A program made the position numbers and the translations under genes. Shown piece by piece: positions 23,379 to 34,300 of a DNA stretch of 64,000 bases. Location: NCBI GenBank assembly GCA_030411725.1, contig MU839828.1, positions 2,356,001 to 2,420,000 on the forward strand, given 5' to 3'. The stretch comes from Echria macrotheca (lineage: Eukaryota; Ascomycota; Sordariomycetes; Sordariales; Schizotheciaceae). Numbering within the stretch: position 1 is the stretch's first letter; each line of letters starts with the position of its first letter. The notes under the pieces were generated by a model. That model searched no databases. It had not been told where the DNA came from and saw nothing but the letters and a program-made list of their open reading frames with translations.

Positions 23379-24408
23379 ATGGCGCCGTCCAAGAACAGGC
23401 GCGAAAAGCGCGAAGCCTACCGTGCGTCTCTGCAGAAGGAAAAGGTGGTTGAGCTGCCGCGAAAGAAGTTTTACCGGCAGAGAGCCCACGCGAACCCGTT
23501 TTCAGACCACTCACTTGTATAGTAAGCACTTTTGATATCAACTCATCTAAAATGCTTCTAACACTCACAGCCCTGCACACCCCGATCAGATGGACTGGTC
23601 TCCTCATTTCCCTCACTATGTGGTTGGGCAGGAGCAGAGCAAGGATGCTGAAGAAGGGGAAACCGCCAAGGAGGATGGGTCTGCCATGGAAGGGGTGACT
23701 ATCACCGAAGAGTCAGATGATGCAGCACACAAAGCGGTTCAGCCCAAGCGGTTAAGCAAGGACGTCGAGGTTGCTGATATTGGGTGCGGCTTCGGGGGTC
23801 TGCTTGTGGCCCTGGCCCCAGCGATGCCTGACACATTGATCTTAGGTTTGTATAATGTCCTACTCCGGGGAGCCTTCACTGACTCGACTCTAGGGCTGGA
23901 AATTCGTGTCTCAGTCACACAGTTCGTTGAAGACAAGATCCAGGCTCTGCGGGTTCAGAAGCAACATTCAGGGTTATACCAGAACGTTAGCGTCCTCCGC
24001 GCCAATACGATGAAGTTCCTCCCCAACTTCTTCAAGAAGGGCCAGCTATCCAAAATCTTCATCTGCTTCCCGGACCCGCATTTCAAAGCCCGAAAACACA
24101 AGCAGCGTATTGTTTCAACAACGCTCAACTCTGAGTATGCGTATGTCCTCCGACCGGGAGGCATCGTCTACACCATTACCGACGTACCGGATTTGCACGG
24201 GTGGATGGCGCAGCATTTCACCGCCCACCCGTCGTTTGAAAGAGTGTCTGAGCAGGAGCAGGACTCCGATCCGTGCGTTCGACTGATGAAGTATGAGACT
24301 GAGGAGGGCAAGAAGGTGGCCAGGAACAACGGCCGGAAATACGTTGCGCTCTTCCGACGTCTAGAGGACCCCCCGGCTATTGAGGAGGATGAGGTATCAG
24401 GAGAATAG
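23379..24408 (+). CDS. TRM8: tRNA (guanine-N7-)-methyltransferase catalytic subunit
   Basis: Methylates G46 in the variable loop of tRNAs using S-adenosylmethionine; in yeast it works with the WD-repeat partner Trm82. Three exons: 23379-23521, 23571-23845 and 23894-24408, giving 310 residues. A basic N-terminus (MAPSKNRREKREAYR) precedes the conserved YRQRAHANPFSDH. The SAM-binding loop is VADIGCGFGG, followed by LGLEIRVSV after splicing. FICFPDPHFKARKHKQRI is the family signature with the catalytic Asp region, and EYAYVLRPGG with YTITDV follow. The second intron is only 48 nt and lacks an in-frame stop, so an unspliced reading inserts 16 residues between LILG and LEIR. The conserved motif requires its removal. 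Trm8 activity is certain by family; partner dependence is inferred from yeast. Confidence 0.94.
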
Positions 24409-24704
24409 ACTGCTGTTAAGATAGTCAAAAATGAACCAGAGACGGGAAGCTGTTGCTGCCCCTGATATTCATCAATCCGAATGAGCGTTGTGCGTTGCAG
24501 CGGGAAGTACCCAATTAACGGGGTGGGACCCCTGCTGCAGCTGCTGTGGAATGTGGCAGCTGATCCCTGTGCTGTGACGCGGGCCCGGTTCGGGAAGACA
24601 GCCACTCAGCTAGTTAGTTATCGATAACGGTGACAGCGTACCTGAGCAAAGCAACACGCACCTCAAAACATGCGGCGTCGACCGCTGCACACCGGCTTTG
24701 GATT

Positions 24705-27700
24705 ATGGCCCTTCGCGGCAGAGACATAGCCCTTGGTGGAGTGGCATGCTTCATTGCCTGGGGCTATGCCATCAATTGGGTGCCGGCCCTGCGCTGGGTC
24801 GGCCACGCATTTGTTGCCGGCCTTGTCGTCGCCGTCGTCGCCGTCGTCGCCCTGCAGCTCGTCTCTTCACGCGGGGCCCGCTTCCGCCGCCTGGCCAGAC
24901 CACCCCGTCAACATGGACCTGTCTTCGTCGGCCCCGATGCCTGGCCCGCCGAGGTCGCCGCCCTCCGCTCCAAGCAGACATATGTCAAGCCGTCACTGTG
25001 TCCCGAATCGCCCAAGGTAGCCGCCGCCCTCGACGAAATACTCGGCTTCATCATCCGCGACTTCATCAACTCGTGGTACTCCAACATCAGCAAGAACCCC
25101 GTGTTCTCCAACGAGGTAGACAGGGCCATACGATGTGCCCTCCTTCGCATCAAGGACCGCATTGCCGAACTCGATCTCGCCGAGGTCCTGACCACCCGAT
25201 TAGTCCCTCTCCTGACGGCCCACTTCCGCGACTTCTACGATGCCGAACGGTCGGTTAGGGGGCGCAAACTGAGTCGCTTCGTGACAGAGACAGAAGAGCT
25301 AGACCTCGCGATTGCCTCGAAATATAAAGATGGAAAGCTCCATCCTGCTGCTAGCTTGGTCTACTCGGATATCAAGACAACGCAGCAGGACTATCTAAGG
25401 CAGGCCATGTCCAGAGTCCTGCCCAAGGTTCTACCGGAGAAGCTGTTAGCCTCCCGAGCTGTCTCGACCATCATACGGGAGATTACCGCCTGTGCCGTGA
25501 TGTTTCCGGTGATGCAGATGCTGGCGGATCCGGATACCTGGAACCAGTTGATGGAAAACTATGGCCGGAGCATGCTGCAGGATCGCTCTACCGTCCGGAA
25601 GCTCCGCGCTGCTCTCGATCAGCATGCCTCCCCTGCCCCAAAGACAAGCAAGCCCATGGCCTTCCCCAGACTGCTCCCTACGGACAACGAGCGAAAGTTT
25701 GAAAAGTTCATCCGGACTATCCGGAAAATAACCAATCTGTCAGACGCCAGGCGGTTCCGGAATGAAGTTGCTATTCAGCTCAAGCGAGACTCGCAACAGG
25801 AGAATGCGGATCAGGTCTACATACGGCGGTTGGAAATGGGCAAAAGAGTCCTGGATCAACGGGTACAGCACCTCGCCGCAGGCGGCGATCGGCGGACACT
25901 TCCACAAAACCCCCCCGTGCTTCCAGATCCGTCTCCGACTGTCTCCCGACTAGAGAATGCATCTCTGGTTGATCTCTTGCGGGACCCCTCTTGCCTTTCT
26001 TACTTTATGGAATACATGGACAGACAACGCCTCACCTCGATGGTCCAGTTCTGGCTGGTCGTCGATGGCTTTCGAAATCCTCTCGAGGATGACGGCCCCG
26101 AGGGAGAGCAGCTCCCACTGCAGCTTCCCCCTTGGACAGACTCAGATCGACTGGATCTCGCTCAGATAGACGCTGCGTACCTTCGTCGGCCCGAACTCAA
26201 AGTGCCTGAATCATCAAAGCGCATCATCCAGGAATTCCTCAAGGCTGGCAAAGCTGCCACGCCTGAACAGTACTATAGGGCTCGGAGGGAGATTCTTCGG
26301 GCCCAGAGCGCCGTCCTGGAGGAGATGCGCGTAAAGCATCTCGCCAACTTCAAGAAGTCGGACTTGTTCTATAAGGCTCTCGCTTCTGAAGAGGCCTCGC
26401 GCCGTCCAGCACCGTCTACGGCAGGACCAAGCACTGGGCCATCGCCAAGAGCCCAGTCGCTCACCCGAGCGACATCATATAATACTAAACCGAACCCCGT
26501 CTTGCGACTCGCACCGAGGTTGCATCCTGGGATAAATGTCAAAAGGGGCGGATCCGCTTCGGATTTACGAGCTATGAACGTTAATGGTACGAATGGCCTG
26601 GATTCTCCGGCAGGGAGTCGTCGTTCTGTCGATGAGGACTCACCTACGCCCCTGTTTGATGACGACGATGTTGGCGACGAGGGGCTCGCCGACTCCGTCC
26701 AGAGTCTCGACCAGGAGCCTGCCCCGCCGGTGCCAGATACCAAGGTCGTGCAAGCTATGGAACAGGCTCTCAATACCATCATGGAAGACACAAGGCCGGC
26801 GACGGCCGAGGACCTACGAGCATCTCTCTTTGGTGCCGAGGGCCAGGGCGGCTCGAGCATATTTAGTGGTAATGATGCTGGCTCCCGTCGAGGCTCTGCA
26901 GATGCTACAGCATCCCTCCGAGGCTCGGTCGAGCTCCCACGTCCAAGTCGCACTTCGCCCGACGTCGGCAAGCCACAAGCCGCTAAAGAGCAAGACAAAC
27001 CAAGCTTGGCTTCGCTAGGGCTGGTGAGTGCCGCATCCCGCATCGGCGTGTTTGTAGATGACGACCTCTTTGCCGATGAGGACAAGTTCTTGTCGGACGA
27101 GCGCTCCGATTCAGACGACAACAAGAACGACGACGAAGCCGATGAGGTTCACGAAGCCGCACCGGGAGACCTCGGGCTGGCAGAAGCGATTACCGTCCTT
27201 ACTAATGATATCGACCGGTTGGTGGCACAGGATGCGGTAGTGGACTCTCTGTTACGCAAGGCGGAGCTCACGAACAACACTGCCGAGCTCAGGATTCTCC
27301 GAAAGTCCAAGGCCAGTCTGCAGCGAGAAATACGGCGCAAAGAGCTCCAGCGGCAGCAATATGTGATTCAGGAAAGCGACAATAGCTTGTACGGCCGCTC
27401 CACGATCCGGATCAAATCGATCCAGGTAGGCCGCGATGAAGACGGCAAAGAATTCGCCCTTTACTCGATTGAAGTCTCAAGAAATGCCGGCGAGAAGATG
27501 CCAGCGGCAACATGGGTCATCACGCGGCGCTATAGCGAGTTCCTAGAGCTGCATCAGAAACTGCGGTCGCGATATCCTTCGGTGCGAAACCTCGACTTTC
27601 CCCGGCGGAGGATGGTGATGAAGCTGCAGAACGACTTTCTGCAGAAAAGGCGCGTGGCACTGGAGAAGTACCTGAGAGAACTGCTCCTGCTGCCCGACGT

Positions 27701-28546
27701 GTGCAGGAGTCGAGAGCTACGAGCGTTTTTATCGCAGAGCATCATCAACCCGCAGGGTCAAGACCTGATGGACCGCGAGGATAAGAAGGACATGATCACC
27801 CGGCTGTATGATTCCGTTACGGACGGTATGGAGGACATACTGGGAAACATCCCCGTCCTGGACCAGCTGTCGCTGGCCGGGCAGAACCTCATCGCGGCGG
27901 CAACGAACCAGCTAGGGACTATGCCGTTAGAGGACCCCTCGGGCGGCGGCGTCGTTTTAAATGCCGCCGAGGCCGAGGCCGAGCTCGATGCGTTCGAGAA
28001 CAGAGAGCTGGAGCCGTTTGTCAAGCCCATCTGCGACATCTTCCTCGAGGTGTTCGAGCTCAACCGGGGAAACAACTGGCTCAGGGGTAGAGCGGTGGTT
28101 GTTGTGCTACATCAGCTGCTCGGTGGCACCATCGAGCGCAAGCTACGGGATAACGTCAAGACGCTCGTGCAGGAGGAATCGGTGCTCAAGTACATCGGCC
28201 TTCTGAGAGAGGGACTGTGGCCCGGTGGTAGATCAATGGTGGGAGGCAAGGACGGCGAGGCGGCGAAGAAGCCGAGAACAGCAGCGGAGAAGTCGCGGAC
28301 CAGGACGGAAGCAAGCTTGATGCTGGCCACGCTGGTGCCCGACCTGGCCGGAAACGTTGTTGGACGACAGAATGCCCAGGCTGCGAGTCGGCGCATCTTT
28401 GCAACGTTGAATAACTCGCGGTTGAAGTACGTATTTTCACCTTCCACTCTGGGCTTCGCTCTGCTAACCCGGCTGCTCTGCTTAGCGCCCACCTGGCCTT
28501 CACGTTTCTGGACGAGCTTATCGACATTCTGTTTGGCGAGGACTAA
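24705..28546 (+). CDS. PXA-RGS-PX-Nexin_C sorting nexin, Mdm1-like
   Basis: Predicted 1260-residue membrane-anchored sorting nexin of the yeast Mdm1 / animal SNX13-SNX14-SNX25 type, which tethers the ER to the vacuole/lysosome or lipid droplets. Exons 24705-28426 and 28486-28546; the 59-nt intron replaces the last codons and the protein ends LIDILFGED. Order: two N-terminal hydrophobic segments (about 10-25 and 33-53), a PXA domain from about 103 to 300, an RGS domain from about 418 to 555 (SLVDLLRDPSCLSYF), a long acidic/serine-rich linker about 570-850, a PX domain about 905-1020 with the RRYSEFLELH and PRRRM phosphoinositide-binding signatures, and a nexin C-terminal domain from about 1094. 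The open frame extends upstream to a GTG at 24630, but the ATG at 24705 fits the membrane-anchor start of the family. The contact-site role is known for yeast and inferred here. Confidence 0.93.
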
Positions 28547-29690
28547 CCGGGTATGAGTAATCTGATAAGATGGGGTAACGGCTTCACGCGGGAGGAGAGG
28601 TGATCTGGATGCATAGCAAATGGCGTTGGGCAATTCTTAGGGTCAGTTGAGCTTTTGGACGTCGTCGCGAGCAGCAGTGGAGATGTTTATGTATGTGGCT
28701 GTTTTCGGAGGGTGCATGCAGCCGTAATATGTCCGAGTGTGGGGGTCGAACTCCCGTCTGGTTGGGAAAGACAGATGTGGAAAGACGGCGAGATTCCATT
28801 GCAGAATCAATCGTGAGTTTTTGCATGACCGAGAGGGCCGACCCGGCCTGGGCCAGTAGGCGCAGCGAGCGCATGGTGGTGAAAGCGTAAACGGCCGAGG
28901 AAGCAGTCTGGACCCTTCGGGGCGCGTGCCAGGCCAATGGAGCATCGTGTTCGGTGCATTGAGCGTCCAGCGCGGGTCGAGCAAAAGTGAGAAGTCGAGG
29001 TGTCACACAACGTTGGATGATGAGGCGACGTGCGTCTCTGGAGCCGGGCGAGAGGTGGTTCGCTGGGTGGGTGCAAAAGCCGGCCAGTGCCAGAGAGAGG
29101 TGGGGCTTGGCGCGGGAGGGAAAAGGCGAGCCCCAGTGCGTGTGGCTTGCGGCTCTCATCCAATTCGCCAAGGCAGGCCTGGGTTTGACGCTAACTAGCC
29201 GGGTGGGGCGCGCGCCGACCACTCGTCGCCCCGTCGCAACTGGCAGACGAGGCCGACTTTTCCTTCCTTCACCTTCCAGCCAGCCGCCCCTCTCCCCTCA
29301 TCGTCGCCGTCCGCCGCAACCTCTCCGCAGCCAGCCCTGGTCTTTCCACTGCCATCTCCCCAGAGGCCCTTCCATCTCCCTCCCGCAACCGCTGGCATCT
29401 ATCTCTGCGTGGCCATCTACTGGCGCGCCCCCGGAGTCTGGAAAAAGCTTGTCTCCGCCGCGAGGCTCCCAAGGCTCGTGCACATCCACGTTTTCCCGCC
29501 CCAGGAATTGGTTTGGCGTTGGCTTTGGCCCGCGCATGAGTCTGCCCGCTCTCGCATCACCACTTGACCCCACCCACAGCACGGATCCCAGCCTAGCTGG
29601 CTATCTAAGCCGAGTCGACTTCTGCTCTGGACTGTCATCTTCCACCTTTTCCTTTCTTGTCCATCCCAGGTTCGAAGGATATCCGCCATC
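28547..29690. other. 3' region of the sorting nexin and promoter/leader of the SR-protein gene
   Basis: No coding region is supported. From about 29255 to 29690 the sequence is strongly CT-rich, typical of the leader of a highly expressed fungal gene. An acceptor-like TCCATCCCAG at 29660-29669, shortly before the start codon at 29691, suggests a possible intron in the leader. Confidence 0.45.
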
Positions 29691-31364
29691 ATGACCGAGG
29701 TGTCTAGCACGCGCCTCTATCTAGGCAACCTGCCTCGCACGGGTGAGTGTTTCCTCTATTGCCCACCGTCGACCCGAGTTGCCTCGTCGTCTTCTGTTGC
29801 TAACCCTGTGTAGCTACTAAGGCTGATGTCGAGGCTCATTTTGCCACGCACGGTACCGGCGAGATCACAGAGATCAAGCTGATGAATGGCTTCGGCTTCA
29901 TCGAATACAAAGATGCCATGGATGCCCGGGATGTCGTTCCTGGTAAGTTCTCGTTGCTGCCGATACTCTCTGTACAGTCTGTTTGCTAACAGGACGTGTC
30001 CGCTATTAGCTTTCCGTACGTTGAGGCCCTCTTCTGGACGCCGCCGGTCTCCATGACCATACCCCCAGTGCCATGGCTAATAACACTCAAAGATGGATCC
30101 GACTTCATGGGCGAGCGTCTGACCGTCCAGTTCGCCCGCGGCAACCGTCACCGCGAGCAAGGAGCAGGGTTTAACAGCGAACGCAACGCTGCTCCTCGGC
30201 CCCGACGCACGCCGCACCGCATGCAGATCAGCGGACTCCCCAATGATACCAGCTGGCAGGTCTGTTACTCTCCCACTTCCTTTCCCGCGGATTCAGGCAC
30301 GGATTGTTTTCCCCAAAGGCTCTTTGGAACCGGCCGTGCTCCACCGGCCGAGATGGATTCCCATCTCAACTTTGGTCACCCAGTCAGGGCTTCGCTCCAG
30401 TGCTGCTAATGGCTTCGACGAATGGGGAGGGGTTAGGCTGTGCCTTGGCTTAGTGCTTTCCAGGACTGCTGGTCGGTCCCTTTTGATTCGACGCCTTGTC
30501 TGCTTTCCTCGTTTATCTTGCTTGTTGGCTGCTGCAATCCTTCGGCGGTGGGCATCGAGACCCCCGATCCACCGTGCCTTTCTGGATTTGACTTCACGCG
30601 GCTTTCGCATGGAATACTTGGCCAGCCACCAACTCCGGACTTCGACTTACATGGACTCTGGATTTAGGACCTGAAAGATTTCGCCCGACAGTCTGGCCTT
30701 GATGTCGTTTATTCCGAGACGGGCCGCAATGGCAACGGCGAAGGGTGAGTCTTGCCTAACATTGCTGCCATTCCAATACTCATATGCGTGTTAGCTTCGT
30801 CGAGTTCGAGACGGCTGCCGACTTGAGAACCGCCGTCGAGAAATTGGACAGCCGCGAGTTCAAGGGCAACCGCGTCACTTGTGTTGCAAACGTAGGTTCT
30901 CTGGACAGGATTGTTGGACACATTTACTAAACTTGGCACAGACGCAGCCCGACTTCCCTCCTCGGAGCGACAGGGCTCGTTCCCGGTCGCCCCGTCGCCC
31001 TTACCCGCCCCCGATTGAAGACGAGTACCGCCGCGGCCCGCCTCGTGGCTATAGTCCCCGTCGCGATGGGGCCTATAACCGCGAGGGATATCGCGAGCGA
31101 TCCCCGCCTCGTGGCTACTACGAGGACCGTGATCGCCGAAGCTACCGATCTCCCCCTCGTCGCGGCGCCCCGGTTGAGGACTACCCCCCGCGCCGCGGCT
31201 ATGAGGATCCTTATAGCCGTCCGCCGCCGCGGGATTACCCGGCCGATCCTTACGTTAATGGCCGCCAGGACTACCGCCGCCCGCCGCCTCCTGACTACCA
31301 GCCTCCGCGCGATGCGTATCCACGTGAACCGTATCCTCCTCGTGACTACGACCGGCGTTACTAG
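29691..31364 (+). CDS. Two-RRM SR-type RNA-binding protein, Srp2/Npl3-like
   Basis: Seven exons: 29691-29742, 29814-29942, 30010-30015, 30093-30259, 30668-30744, 30795-30891 and 30942-31364, giving 316 residues. RRM1 covers about residues 8-80, with RNP2 LYLGNL at 9-14 and RNP1-like GFGFIEY at 43-49. RRM2 covers about 106-176, with SWQDLKD, the pseudo-RRM hallmark seen in SR proteins. The tail from about 182 is rich in Arg, Tyr, Pro and Ser (RSRSPRRPYP, repeated SPPRGYY-like units), the expected phosphorylated and methylated splicing/export domain. The third exon is only 6 nt and encodes parts of Ala-Phe-His. Without it RRM1 is two residues too short when aligned with SRSF-type RRMs. Intron 4 is 408 nt, far longer than the others (50-77 nt). 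S. pombe srp2 is the nearest remembered relative. Role in mRNA splicing/export is by family. Confidence 0.93.
30010..30015 (+). other. Predicted 6-nt micro-exon in the SR-protein gene
   Basis: The hexamer CTTTCC lies between a 67-nt intron (donor GTAAGT at 29943, branch GCTAAC, acceptor ATTAG) and a 77-nt intron (donor GTACGT at 30016, branch GCTAAT, acceptor AAAG). With flanking bases it completes GCT-TTC-CAT (Ala-Phe-His) at residues 61-63. Skipping it also preserves the frame but gives Asp in place of Ala-Phe-His. Confidence 0.75.
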
Positions 31365-34300
31365 CGTCAGGGAGCCTAATGGGGGCTTCAAAAATGAGAT
31401 TTGGTTTGGGCAAAAATAGTGGTGTATGGGCTCGCAAAAGCAATCTTTTTATTATGTCTATTTGCTCGTGGTCCCGGTCATGAAAGCTCATTTCTCGTTC
31501 CTTTGTCATGGGAAAAGCGGATGATGAAGCGGTGCTTTCCTGATTGGGTCTGGCGCAGAGGTCAGTGTTTCCTTGGTATGCTTTCTGGGTGGGTGGCAGG
31601 TGCGCTTGGAGTATGTGTAATGAGGTTTGAAGTGGTATCGTCGCATGCACGTCTACTGGGATTCAGTTCTAGTAGGCGGTCCGCCGATGATCATGAGGGT
31701 TACGATAGTTTATTTGGTCACTGTACGGTATCTTTTTTGCATGCGTGATATGTAGTGTTGTGATATTATGGTGACTGTCCCCGGGTTTGGATTCCTTATT
31801 CGGATGCCGGCCAGTGATATATATGTTAGGTAAAGAATCCTCCAGGAGACTAAGTGTGCCCTGTGTGGCTTCTTTCTCGTAGCCGTATGTATGAAGCGTG
31901 ATCGAGAAAAACATTGAAGAATCTCGATCCTGTTTATGGGAAACGAGTCTTGGTCCCAACCTTCGCTATCAAGAGGATGAGTCTGGTCCACCGGTCTCGT
32001 GTTGCTTCTTGGCTATTTCGGCGAGCTGAGATGCGTGTCTTCTTGGGTTTCTTGCTGTTGCAAGGGCTAGGGGGTAGATGTTTTGTTTTTTTCTGGTAGA
32101 AACAATTGGAGGTGATGGTGTTTTCTGTAAAACCGGCGGGTGGTCTTTTTCATGGCGTTGCTGCTGATGCGTACCTACCTACCTTGCTAGCTTGGTAAGT
32201 AAGAAATGCTATGTCGTATTGAGTGCGGCAGCTAGGCGATCCAGGCACCCTGATGGACACCTTGACCTTGACGGGGTAGTGGTCGCCAGTTGCTGCTGCT
32301 GGTTGCGCGCCAGACTGGCATCACCACCTGCCTTAGATTTCTTTGTTTACTTTACTTGCAGGCAACTGAATCAAACGGATGTGAAGCTATTTAGAGCCAA
32401 CCGTAGCTATCGACACTCGTAACAAATGGGGACTTGCTGAACTATTTTGGTGGCACATGTGGGCGCGGTAAGACCTGGTTGCTTGGTGGGGGGAGACAGA
32501 CGACTGGGAAGACATACTTTCGCACATGTGACGGAGACATCTAGCGTGAATTACGAGTGGGGCGGAGGGGGGAGGAATTACAAAGTGCTCTTCGTGGTAT
32601 ATATTCCGCCCATTGACTACTACGCCGGCGATGGTGGTGCTCTGTGGCTGCTCACCAGTTGTGACTCCCTTCTGTCCTCGAAGAAAGGGGCCGTGTTATC
32701 TTCTGTCCTGGGGCAGATTTAGAAACCCCTCTGGCCTAGTCTAATCTCTACCCTCACGATCTCGTCGTGAGGGGGATGAGAGGATGGGGAATGATGATGC
32801 TTCGGTGAGGGCATTGAGGGGTGGGGGGTTTCACCGGTATAATGAACGAATTGTCATACCACCAAACTATCACATACGACCATGTCCATTGGAAGAACGG
32901 TGAACCTGCGCCCATGGCCAAATTTCTCCCTTTTGACCCCCTACCGTGGGCCACGGATGAAAGCGAGAGGGGAGCGAGCCGGTGCTGCAGGAGTAAGGCA
33001 TCCTGTGGTGTTATTTGAAGTTTTAACACCAGGCCCAATCACACTTGATGCTGCTACCAGTACTTCCAAACGATGTTAACGTGATGGCCGGCTGTCTTCC
33101 TCAATGTCGGCGGCCGGACGTGGGACCTGTAGGTTGGGTTCAACGGCGAAATGAAAGTTTACAGCTTTGTGTCGATACCGGGCATAACGATCAAGTCTTT
33201 TAGTGCAGATATCAGGGAGTATTTTGACTTCCTCGAGCGGTACTATCAGTTCCAGAAAGAAGTCTTTGTTTACTTGTTTCCGTGGGGGAAAAGAAGGCAT
33301 CACCAACGTTGTGTATTTAGATAGGTAGCTCAGTCTCCAGATCCGGCCACAGATATGATTCTCTCCTGAGAATCAATGCAAGCCTTTCCCCTAGCCTAGA
33401 TTCTAACAGAATCAACGTCATACCCCAACGATGGCAAAAGGATGGTGGTCGTCTCTGAAGAAGCGAGGAAGTAGAGGATGATCAAGGCAGGAGCTTGGGG
33501 CAGCTACAGCCGTATGTTGCCGCCTTAGACATGCATATTTGTTCAGGCCCGGAGATATTGCTCAAGATGCCTTCCTTCCTCGTATCTGCGGTTGAAATCG
33601 CCTACAACGCTTTGCGCGACGGATTGTGCACGGCTTGTCCACAAACTTCTGCAATGCTTTTTCCCAATTATAGGCCAAGTCTTGCGCAAGTTTTGCAGAT
33701 GGGGTTGTTGTTAGTCTTATGAACCGGTGCATCGCTTGAAGGAAGACTCACGGGAGCGCTCTATCTCGTGCCCTGCAAACCTGATTTACTGCACTGGCGC
33801 CCATTAAGGCCGTCCACTAGATGGAAAATCACTCTTCGTCCTCGACAAACATGTGTTGTTGACTGCGCCCTCTGTTTGAGAAAGGCATGTGTTTCCTGAT
33901 GTTGTGGGGTTTATTACGAAGCAGCCCACTTGTCTTTAGCAGACCTACATAATGCAATACATGGACGGCACATGGACGGCAACTCAGGGGTTTCCAGGGA
34001 TGAGGCTATTCCAGGGGCTCGGAACCCCTGAACCATCACAATAGGTACAGCTTCTCCGCTGGAATGGCATACTCAATCTTCAAACGGATGAACCCGCTTT
34101 TTTTTTTTGGCCACAGGGCCTTCCTAAACATAAAAAGTTGCTTGCGGGTGTAATCGATAGGTCTGTAGTCAAAACATCTGTCCGCAGCAGCATAACGGGG
34201 GTTTCGAGCTGAGAACTCTGCCATCTAGTTGATATATGGTCCTCGCTAGGTACCTACCCAGGCACCTAGCCCTAGTTTGCACAAGTTTAAACTTTTCGAG

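Noticed and set aside
24630..24704. Upstream extension of the sorting nexin from a GTG codon
   Set aside because: GTG is not a normal start in fungi, and the ATG at 24705 fits the N-terminal membrane anchor of the family.
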